Origin: SCRA01 sp035533275
GTDB lineage: Bacteria; Vulcanimicrobiota; Vulcanimicrobiia; Vulcanimicrobiales; SCRA01
Length of the DNA stretch: 64,000 bases
NCBI GenBank assembly: GCA_035533275.1
Contig: DATLUD010000020.1
Location: 1-64,000 of the forward strand
Reading direction: 5' to 3'
The notes beneath the pieces are model-generated. The model made no database searches and was not told the origin of the DNA. It saw nothing but the letters and a program-made list of their open reading frames with translations. How positions within the stretch are numbered: the first letter of the stretch is position 1; every line of letters starts with the position of its first letter. The position numbers were made by a program, and so were the translations under genes. Positions 47,418-54,154 of the stretch are shown here, piece by piece.

Positions 47418-48383
47418 ATGACGCTCACCCGTCGCGGCTTCGTCTCGTCGCTCGCCGCCGCAGCGGCTCTCGCTCCCGATGCCGCGCGGGCCGCGGTCGG
47501 CCGCACGCTGGCGATCGGCCACGTGCCCAGCACGCTCTTCGCCCCGTTCTACGTGGCCATCTCCCGTGGGTATCTCGAGCAGGCCGGCTTCGCCGCCTCG
47601 CTCCAGCGCATCGGCTCCGGAGAAGAGGCGATGGCGCTGCTGGCCAACGGACAACTCGACGTCGTCCTCGGCGGCATCTCCGCCGCCACCTTCAACGCGG
47701 TGCAGCGCGGCTTCAGCGTGAAGATCCTCACCTCGGCCGCCTACCAGCCGGCAAAGGGGCATCCCAGCGCCCTGCTGGTGCGCGAGGGCCTCTACGCGGC
47801 CGGGCTCACCTCCCCGGCCGGCCTGCGCGGCAAGTCCGTCGCGTTCATCGGCGGCACAGGCGCCACGGCGGGCTACTACGTGCAGCTGATCCTGCGCCCG
47901 GTCGGGCTCTCGCTCCTCGACGTCGACGTCCGCGGGCTCCCCAGCCCGGACCAGGGGCCCGCGCTCGCGCGTCGCGCCATCGACGCCGTCTTCACCGCGG
48001 CGCCCTTCACGACGCGCTTCGAGGAGCAGAAGCTGGCGCACGAGATCGCCGCTCCTCCTGCGGGCATCTCGTGCACGGCCAGCTTCATCGGCCCGACGCT
48101 GCTCAAGGACCCGGCCGCCGCCCGCGCCGTGCTCGCGGCCTTCGTCAAGGGCTCGCGCGACGTTCAGGGCGCGGCCTTCTACGATCCGCAGAACCTCGCG
48201 GTCTTTCACACGTACACGGGACTCCCGGTCTCGCTGCTCAGAACGATTCCCCACTACGACTACGACCCGGACCTGCGCGTCGACCGCAAGACCCTCGCCG
48301 ACATGCAGCGCGTCTTCCGCGAGCTCAAGACCCTCGCGTACGCCACGCCGCTGAACACCGCGGATATGGTGGCGAGACTCTGA
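47418..48383 (+). CDS. NitT/TauT-type substrate-binding protein, Tat-exported
   Basis: This 321-residue binding protein (NMT1/SsuA-like) starts with a twin-arginine signal, TRRGFVSSLAAAA, cleaved near residue 26. The fold shows as PSTLFAPFYVAISRGYLEQAG, GEEAMALLANGQLDVVLGGIS and GLRGKSVAFIGGTGATAGYY. AAAAFT-like and YTGLPVSLLRTIP segments follow. Relatives bind sulphonates, nitrate, pyrimidine precursors or other small organics. ATG 47418 has AAGGAG 7 bases upstream. Tat export suggests folding before transport, perhaps with a cofactor, but that is unproven. Two structured elements follow its stop. Confidence 0.85.
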   Translation: MTLTRRGFVSSLAAAAALAPDAARAAVGRTLAIGHVPSTLFAPFYVAISRGYLEQAGFAASLQRIGSGEEAMALLANGQLDVVLGGISAATFNAVQRGFSVKILTSAAYQPAKGHPSALLVREGLYAAGLTSPAGLRGKSVAFIGGTGATAGYYVQLILRPVGLSLLDVDVRGLPSPDQGPALARRAIDAVFTAAPFTTRFEEQKLAHEIAAPPAGISCTASFIGPTLLKDPAAARAVLAAFVKGSRDVQGAAFYDPQNLAVFHTYTGLPVSLLRTIPHYDYDPDLRVDRKTLADMQRVFRELKTLAYATPLNTADMVARL

Positions 48384-48389
48384 CGCGAC

Positions 48390-48447
48390 ATGGCCTTCGT
48401 ACTGCACCTGCCTCCGTTCGGGGACGCAGGTGCAGTGCGAAGGCCAT
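48390..48447. repeat. Long hairpin, partial member of the repeat family (copy F)
   Basis: Arms at 48390-48411 and 48426-48447 are complementary at 21 of 22 positions around a 14-base loop, CTCCGTTCGGGGAC. The loop resembles the tail segment of the full repeats (CCGTTCGGAGGACGC in copy D), while the core is absent. It begins 7 bases after the stop of the binding-protein gene and 35 bases before copy C. It could be a terminator, but no T run follows. Confidence 0.55.
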
Positions 48448-48482
48448 AGCGTCGACGATAGCGGCAGCAGCGGTGCCGACGG

Positions 48483-48579
48483 TGCCGCGGGCGCACCTCC
48501 CCTGAGGGGAGTCTGAGGTCCGAGCGGAGCCAGGATGGCGAGAGCGAGGACGAAGCTAGCAGGAGGTGCGCCCGCGGCA
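48483..48579 (+). repeat. Structured intergenic repeat, copy C (short form)
   Basis: An 18-base perfect inverted repeat, TGCCGCGGGCGCACCTCC at 48483-48500 and its complement at 48562-48579, directly encloses the family core (48511-48564). The core matches copy A at almost every base over 54 positions, including GTCC-GA-GC, GCC-AGGAT-GGC and GC-GA-GGAC. The second hairpin and tail of the long form are missing. It lies between the convergent binding-protein and stress-protein genes. Confidence 0.8.
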
Positions 48580-48596
48580 ACGTCGGCGCAGGGGTA

Positions 48597-49211
48597 TCAG
48601 CCGATCTCGACCTTGAGCGGGCCGAGCATCTTCGAGGCCTCGCCCTCCGGGCGCACGCCGATCATCACGTCGCAGGGGGCGTGCGCGGAGACGTACTCGA
48701 TCAAGCCGCTGAAGGGATTGCCGGAGAAATGGGCGCGGCGCACGGTTCCCAGCACCAGCAGGTGCGCGTGCTCGACGTTGGCGATCTGGACGATCGCCTG
48801 CCCCATGTTGCGCGTCTTGACCGTTTCGGTGCGCAGCTCGACACCCGACTTCTTGGCGATCGCCTGCGCAGCGGCGAGTGACTCCAGCGCATGGCGCTCC
48901 TCCTCCGTCATGGCCGCGTTGACCGGCAGCTGCATGGGCACCTCGATCACGTAGACGACCAGCACGTTGGCCTTCTGCCGGCTTGCGATGCGCATCGCCA
49001 GAGGCAGCATGTGCGCCGACGAGGTCGCCGCGGACATGACCACCACAACCGTGGAGACGATCTCCTCGACCTGCTCCGTGATCACCTCGGCCGCCTCCTC
49101 GGCCTTGGTCTTGGGCGGATGGAGCATCCACCACAGCGTGGTGACCGTCGAAACGAAGATCACGGTCGCGAAGACGGCCCCCACCGGATGGACGCTCACC
49201 GCGAACGTCAT
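48597..49211 (-). CDS. Universal stress protein with N-terminal membrane segment
   Basis: This 204-residue protein begins with a hydrophobic helix (VGAVFATVIFVSTVTTLWWML). A short acidic linker follows, then a UspA domain near 55-195. The nucleotide loop is partly visible as GTVRRAHFSGNPFSGLIEYV, near the G-2x-G-9x-G(S/T) position. VVVVMSAATSSAHMLPLAMRIA takes the place of the usual first strand and helix. Membrane-tethered USPs are uncommon. It is the last gene after an APC permease and a small membrane protein, each joined by 4-base overlaps. A role in sensing nucleotides for that permease is plausible. Confidence 0.82.
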   Translation of the reverse strand: MTFAVSVHPVGAVFATVIFVSTVTTLWWMLHPPKTKAEEAAEVITEQVEEIVSTVVVVMSAATSSAHMLPLAMRIASRQKANVLVVYVIEVPMQLPVNAAMTEEERHALESLAAAQAIAKKSGVELRTETVKTRNMGQAIVQIANVEHAHLLVLGTVRRAHFSGNPFSGLIEYVSAHAPCDVMIGVRPEGEASKMLGPLKVEIG

Positions 49212-49405
49212 GTCGGCAGACTCCGCAGGCGGACGAGACCGAGGGCGGTGAACGCGGCGCCGAGCAGCAGCCCGGGGAGCATCTCCGCCGGTTCGTGCGT
49301 GAGCGTCACGACCCGGCCGATCAGCACAAGCCCCACAACCACGTAGAGATAGCCCATCCCCCGCTTCCAGCGCAGGTAGCCGGGAGAGCGGAGCAGCCGC
49401 CTCAC
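49208..49405 (-). CDS. Small two-helix membrane protein
   Basis: This 65-residue protein starts at GTG 49405, overlapping the APC permease stop, and its own stop overlaps the stress-protein start. A basic N-terminus (RRLLRSPGYLRWKRG) precedes two hydrophobic helices, GYLYVVVGLVLIGRVV and MLPGLLLGAAFTALGLVRL. I do not recognise a family. Size, position and topology suggest a small accessory subunit of the transporter. Confidence 0.65.
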   Translation of the reverse strand: MRRLLRSPGYLRWKRGMGYLYVVVGLVLIGRVVTLTHEPAEMLPGLLLGAAFTALGLVRLRSLPT

Positions 49406-51012
49406 TTCTCCCGCTCCAGGGTCGTCACGCTGACGTCCTTGTCGAGCAGGCCGATGGCTTGGACCTCCGCCACGTACTTGTCCATCATCTCCAGCTCGCC
49501 CGCCTCGCGGAGGACCACCACCTGGTCGCGCACCCAGTCGTGGCGGCGCGAGCGAAAGATCGGCTGACCGTGCGCACGCCGGTAGAAGGCGTAGAAGACG
49601 ATGCCGACGACGATCCACAGCGGACCGGCGATGCGTCCGATTGGGTGCGTCATGAAGGCGAAGACCAGGATCGAGAACGTGCCGGCGAAACCGACCACCG
49701 CAAGCACGGGGAAGTGCCAGCGGCGCCCCTTGGTCACGATCGGAATGCCCAGCGGCATGCGATACGCGCGCGGGCTGTACGGGTCTTTGTAACGCAGGAA
49801 GATGAGCGCGATGAAGACCAGCGAGTAGCTGGTGGCGGCGCCGAACGCGTAGAGATCGCCGAGGAAGGCCAGGCCCTGGTCCCTCTGTATCGCGGCGAAG
49901 ATCAGCTCCACGATCGCGATGCCGCTGAAGACCAGAATCGAGACGATCGGCGTGCGGAACCGCTTCTCCACCGACGCGAACGCAGAAGGCAGGAGGCGAT
50001 ACGTCGCCATCGAGTACGCGATGCGCGAGGCGCCGAAGACCCCCGAGTTCGAGGAGATGAGCATCAGCACGGCGCCGACCAGCGGCACGTAGAGCGCCGC
50101 CAGCGCGCCGAAGTAGGGTATCTGGCCGGCCATCAGGGCCACGGCGTGGTCCTGGTTCTCCGGCAGACCCAGCCACTGGAACAGCAGCAGGTGGTGACCC
50201 TGCGGGGAAACGAGCTGATCGGGGTGCCACGGCTGCATCCCCAACACGATGTTGGAGTACGACAGGGCGAAGATCAGGATCGTCAAGATGAGTGCGATCG
50301 AGGTGCGCGGTATGATCGAGGCCGGGCGCTCCGTCTCTTGGGCCGCCTGAGAGATCGACTCGATGCCCACGAACGAGATGATCGCCAGAGAGACGCCGTC
50401 GAGCAATTGGTAGCTGTTCGGCCAGTGCGTCTGCATCGTGTGGATCAGCACGCCGGGATTGAACGTAAAGAGAGCAGCCAGGCAGAGGATCGCCAGCTCG
50501 TTGACGATGTCGAGAGCCCCGATCGCCTCGTTCAAGCGCGAGCTCTCCCGCACGCCCAGCGCGTTGAGGAGCGTCAGCCCCACGATCACCACGAGCACCA
50601 CGATGAAGTGCGGGATCGGATGCGTGCTCGCGATCGCCGGGACCAGCGCGCTCAGGTAACCGATCATCGTCCAGGCGAAGAGCGCGATGTCGATCGTGAA
50701 GTCCAGCAGGACCGCCCACCCGGCGATGAATCCCCAGATGTCACCGAGGCCGCGAAGGACGAAAAACTGGCCGCCGCCGGCGACGGGAAAGGCGCTGGCG
50801 AGTTCGGTATATGCCAACCCGACGAGCACGTAGACGAGGCCCGCAAAAGCGAATGCCACGTTTGCGGCACCCGCGGCGGCTCCCACGACCAAGCCGAGCG
50901 CGGTATAGATGTCGGCACCGACGTCGGCATAACCCCAGGAGTACGAGCCCCACGGCGTAACCGCTCGACGCAGGGTCGGTGGGGCCGCGCCCTCGGCGTT
51001 CTTGCTGAGCAT
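49402..51012 (-). CDS. APC-family permease
   Basis: This 536-residue transporter has about 12 membrane segments and a 60-residue cytoplasmic C-terminus (RSRRHDWVRDQVVVLREAGE). The APC signature lies in the first helices (SYSWGYADVGADIYTALGLV), then FPVAGGGQFFVLRGLGDIWGF, VGIESISQAAQETERPASI and ISSNSGVFGASRIAYSMA. Amino acids are the usual cargo, but KimA-type potassium importers belong to the same superfamily. The nearby TrkA-N pair and stress protein favour an ion or osmotic role. ATG 51012 was chosen over upstream frames. It diverges from trkA-like genes across 61 bases. Confidence 0.85.
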   Translation of the reverse strand: MLSKNAEGAAPPTLRRAVTPWGSYSWGYADVGADIYTALGLVVGAAAGAANVAFAFAGLVYVLVGLAYTELASAFPVAGGGQFFVLRGLGDIWGFIAGWAVLLDFTIDIALFAWTMIGYLSALVPAIASTHPIPHFIVVLVVIVGLTLLNALGVRESSRLNEAIGALDIVNELAILCLAALFTFNPGVLIHTMQTHWPNSYQLLDGVSLAIISFVGIESISQAAQETERPASIIPRTSIALILTILIFALSYSNIVLGMQPWHPDQLVSPQGHHLLLFQWLGLPENQDHAVALMAGQIPYFGALAALYVPLVGAVLMLISSNSGVFGASRIAYSMATYRLLPSAFASVEKRFRTPIVSILVFSGIAIVELIFAAIQRDQGLAFLGDLYAFGAATSYSLVFIALIFLRYKDPYSPRAYRMPLGIPIVTKGRRWHFPVLAVVGFAGTFSILVFAFMTHPIGRIAGPLWIVVGIVFYAFYRRAHGQPIFRSRRHDWVRDQVVVLREAGELEMMDKYVAEVQAIGLLDKDVSVTTLEREK

Positions 51013-51073
51013 TCGGCCAGCGGGGTTCGTGCGGCAGGAGTCGGCACTCCTGCCCCGGGAACATCTGCCGGTC

Positions 51074-51487
51074 ATGATTCTGGTACTCGGCTGCACGCGC
51101 CTGGGCGCCCGCCTCACCAAGGCGTTGCGCTCCGCTGCGCAAGAGGTCGTCATCGTCGAGCGGAACCGCCGCTACTTGGAGCAATACCTCTCCGACGACT
51201 ACGGTTCCGCCGTCGTGCTCGGTCCGCCGACGGATCCCGAAGTTTTGGACCGCGCGGGAGTGGAGCGCGCGGACATGGTGTGCATCGTCAATCGCGACGA
51301 CGCGCTGAACGTGCTGCTGGCCGACCTGCTGCGCACGCGTTATCCGTCCAAGCGCATTCTGCTGCGCCTCGACGATCCCGCGCTCACGCAGATCTACCGC
51401 GACAGCGGCTTCGAGGTCGTCAGCCCGCTCGACCTGGCCGTCAACGCCTTCACCCACTCGATCGTCCCCGTCACCGGGCGCCTGTAG
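51074..51487 (+). CDS. TrkA-N (KTN) domain protein 1
   Basis: This 137-residue protein is a single RCK/KTN-N domain. The first strand and loop read MILVLGCTRLGARLTKAL, so the nucleotide loop is GCTRLG rather than GxGxxG, which may weaken NAD binding. VVIVERN gives the acidic end of strand two, and RAGVERADMVCIVNRDDALN follows. There is no TrkA-C domain. It is paired with a second such protein 8 bases on. Gating proteins of this kind normally sit under potassium channels or transporters. Confidence 0.82.
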   Translation: MILVLGCTRLGARLTKALRSAAQEVVIVERNRRYLEQYLSDDYGSAVVLGPPTDPEVLDRAGVERADMVCIVNRDDALNVLLADLLRTRYPSKRILLRLDDPALTQIYRDSGFEVVSPLDLAVNAFTHSIVPVTGRL

Positions 51488-51495
51488 GAGCCTCC

Positions 51496-51900
51496 ATGTT
51501 CGTCCTCATCTGCGGCAGCGGCAAAGTCGGCGTGCACCTGGTGCGCGGGCTCCTCGCCGACGGGTACGAGGTGGCGATCATCGAGCGCGACGAGGACATC
51601 GGCCGCACCGTCGCCGATCATTTTCCCGACGTCTGCGTCTTCTCGGGAGACGCCACCGACAGCGCGGTCCTCAAGCGAGCGGGCATCGAGCGCGCCGACG
51701 TGGTGGTGGCCGCGGCCGGCGAGGACAAGGACAACTACACCATCTGCAAGATCGCGCGCCGCATGTTCAACGTGCCGCGCTGCGTCGCGCGCGTGAACGA
51801 GCCCGCCCTCCACGACCTCTTCCGCGCCGAGGGCGTCGGGGCCATCATCAACGTGACGGCGATGGCTGCGCAGGCCATCGAGTCGGCCGTCAACTCGTAA
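51496..51900 (+). CDS. TrkA-N (KTN) domain protein 2
   Basis: This 134-residue KTN domain has an intact dinucleotide loop (ICGSGKVGVHLVRGL), the acidic strand-two end VAIIERD, then FSGDATDSAVLKRAGIERADVVVAAAGEDKDN. ARRMFNVPRCVARVNEPAL follows. ATG 51496 has TAGGAG five bases upstream. With the first protein it could form a heteromer in which only one subunit binds nucleotide. Its 3' end overlaps the convergent chemoreceptor gene by 11 bases. Confidence 0.87.
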   Translation: MFVLICGSGKVGVHLVRGLLADGYEVAIIERDEDIGRTVADHFPDVCVFSGDATDSAVLKRAGIERADVVVAAAGEDKDNYTICKIARRMFNVPRCVARVNEPALHDLFRAEGVGAIINVTAMAAQAIESAVNS

Positions 51901-54070
51901 GCGCCCGTCCGTCGAACCTGCCGACGCTGCCGCGCAGCGCGGACGCCTCCCCGTCCAGCCGCTCGGCGAGGGCGCCAACATGCTTCGAAGCCTCTTCCAC
52001 GGCCGCGGCGCGCTCGCGCAGCGCCTCTGCGGAGACGGAGACCTGCGCGGCGCTCTCCCGGTGCACGCTCGACGCCTGCGCGACGCGGTCGGCCACGCCC
52101 GCGATCGACTCGACGCCCGTGCGGTTCTCCCGCGCGGTGCGAGCGACGCGCTCCATGATCTCGACCAAACGCCCGGTGGCCGCGCTCTGCTCGCTGCGAG
52201 CCGCCTCGATCTCGGCCATCAACCCCCGGACCTCCTCGACCGCGGCCACGATCGTGGCGATCGCCTCCCCGGCGCGGCGCGCGCGAGTCTCGCCCTCGGA
52301 GACCGCCTCCAACCCCCCGTCGACGGCTTGCACGGCGCTCCCCGTTTCGACCTGCACGTCGCGAACCAGGCGGCCGATCTCCTTGGTGGCGTCCTGCGAG
52401 CGCTCCGCGAGCTTGCGGATCTCGTCGGCCACCACGGCGAATCCCCGTCCATGCTCGCCGGCGCGCGCCGCCTCGATGGCGGCGTTGAGGGCGAGCAGGT
52501 TGGTCTGATCGGCGATCTCGTCGATCGCCGAGGTGATCGTCCCGATGCGCTCGCTGGCGCCTTGGAGCGTGGCAATCACGGCCTGGAGGCGCTGCATCGC
52601 CGCGCCGCTGCGCCCCGACGCCTCGACGGAGGCGGCGACCGCCTCGCGCCCCTGCTCGGCCGCGGCCCACGCCTCCGTCGAGCGCGAGAGCACGCTGTGC
52701 ACCGTGGCCGCGCTCCGGGCCAACGAAGCGGAGAGCTCACTCACCGCGGCCGCCGACCCCTGGGCGGCGCCCGTGAGATCGTCGGCGCCCCCCGCCAGCG
52801 CGGAAAAGCCGAGGCGGAGCGTCACCACGTCGCGATCGAGCTCCTCGCTCTGCCCGCGGCTGCGCTCCATCGCGCGCGCCGTGTCACCGGCGAGCGCGGC
52901 GGCATCCACGGATGCCGCGGTGAGATCACCTCCGGTGGCTCGCAGCATGCCGACGTTCTCCCGCAGACGCCCGGCCGTCGCGGCGGCTTCGCTCAGAACC
53001 GCTCGCAGCGTCCGGAGGAGCGTGCCCAGCGCGCGCCCCATGCGGTCGCGCTCGTGCCGGACGGCGACGTCCACATCCAGATCGCCCCCGGCGAAGCTCT
53101 CCGCTTGCTGGGCGATCTCCGCCAGACGCGCGCTCATGGCCACGAAGATCGCCGCCAGGCCGCCGGCCTCGTGGAAGGCGCGGGGGTCTGCGCGCATCTC
53201 GACGCCCGCGGTGAGGTCGCCTTCGCGAATCCGCCGCATGAGGGACGTCACGCGCCGCACCGGGCTCACGAGATTGTTCGCGAGCAGCACGGTCAGGAGG
53301 GCCGCAAAGATCAGCGAGACCAGCGAGATGGCGACCAGGCTCCAAGCCAGCCGTGTGAGTGTCGCTCCCGAGCCGGGCACTCCGGCCAACACCAGCGCGG
53401 TCTGATGGTATGCGAACGATCCGAGCGCGAACGAGAGCACGACGACGACCGCCGCGAACGCGAGAAAGAGGCGCGTCTGCATGCGCCACCCGCGTCCGGA
53501 CTCCGCCGAGACGGGATGCCCCAGCGCGATGATGCCGGCCAGCGCCGAGGCGGCCTCGTCGTCGAGCAGGTAGGTCACGGTGGCCGCGAAGAGCCCCGCC
53601 ACCCCGACGGCGGCGCAGATCCGGGAGACGGCGTCGGCGGCGAAGAGCGTGCTCCCGCGCAGGTGCAGGAAGACCTGGCCGGCGGCGAGCCCGAGCACGC
53701 CCCCGACCACGTACTCCACGGCCACGACCGCGGCGATGCGCTGGGCCAGCGAGGCGAGCTCGTCGATGGCGCCGTCGGGGGCGCGGCTCTCAGGCTCGTG
53801 GAAGATCTGCATCGCCCCGCGCGTCATTCGGCGCTCGATCAGAGCCCCGATGGGAATGGTCAGCACGAGCGCCGCCGCGAAGCCGACGGCGATCGCCAGG
53901 GCGTGGGCGCCATCGATGCCGACGGCCGCGTAGACGTACCACGCGAGAAACGGCAACGTGGCGAGCAAGCGAACGACATGCGTGCGGGAGAATGCGCGGC
54001 GCAAGGCGCACGCGCGCTGGAGCAGCTCTTGTCTGCCGACGTGCGCCCGGCCATCCACGGTTGGAGTCAT
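51890..54070 (-). CDS. Methyl-accepting chemotaxis-type receptor
   Basis: This is a 726-residue receptor. Several hydrophobic segments fill the first 270 residues (LLATLPFLAWYVYAAVGI, AAALVLTIPIGALI, VVGGVLGLAAGQVF, FLAFAAVVVVLSFALGS, LVSLIFAALLTVLLANN), with no large periplasmic domain. A HAMP-like linker with VSPVRRVTSLMRRIREGDL follows, then a long coiled-coil signalling domain. Its tip, IDEIADQTNLLALNAAIEAA..GRGFAVVADEIRKLAERS, is the CheA/CheW contact hairpin. The sensing module must be in or near the membrane. No che genes are in the window. ATG 54070 is used; an earlier ATG at 54097 lies inside a palindrome. Confidence 0.9.
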   Translation of the reverse strand: MTPTVDGRAHVGRQELLQRACALRRAFSRTHVVRLLATLPFLAWYVYAAVGIDGAHALAIAVGFAAALVLTIPIGALIERRMTRGAMQIFHEPESRAPDGAIDELASLAQRIAAVVAVEYVVGGVLGLAAGQVFLHLRGSTLFAADAVSRICAAVGVAGLFAATVTYLLDDEAASALAGIIALGHPVSAESGRGWRMQTRLFLAFAAVVVVLSFALGSFAYHQTALVLAGVPGSGATLTRLAWSLVAISLVSLIFAALLTVLLANNLVSPVRRVTSLMRRIREGDLTAGVEMRADPRAFHEAGGLAAIFVAMSARLAEIAQQAESFAGGDLDVDVAVRHERDRMGRALGTLLRTLRAVLSEAAATAGRLRENVGMLRATGGDLTAASVDAAALAGDTARAMERSRGQSEELDRDVVTLRLGFSALAGGADDLTGAAQGSAAAVSELSASLARSAATVHSVLSRSTEAWAAAEQGREAVAASVEASGRSGAAMQRLQAVIATLQGASERIGTITSAIDEIADQTNLLALNAAIEAARAGEHGRGFAVVADEIRKLAERSQDATKEIGRLVRDVQVETGSAVQAVDGGLEAVSEGETRARRAGEAIATIVAAVEEVRGLMAEIEAARSEQSAATGRLVEIMERVARTARENRTGVESIAGVADRVAQASSVHRESAAQVSVSAEALRERAAAVEEASKHVGALAERLDGEASALRGSVGRFDGRALTS

Positions 54071-54089
54071 ACCACAAGCATCGGCCAAA

Positions 54090-54134
54090 GACGGCATCGG
54101 CCCGTCCTCTTGAAGAGGACGGGCCGATGCCGTC
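54090..54134. terminator. 45-base near-perfect palindrome, probable terminator
   Basis: Arms of 22 bases at 54090-54111 and 54113-54134 are fully complementary around one central base. It is the strongest perfect inverted repeat in the window. It lies 20 bases past the stop of the Mfd-like gene and directly upstream of the chemoreceptor gene on the same strand. On the minus strand only GTCTTTGG follows, so it lacks a proper T tract. The sequence does not match the repeat family core. Confidence 0.5.
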
Positions 54135-54154
54135 AGCGTGGTGAGAGCGGCGTC

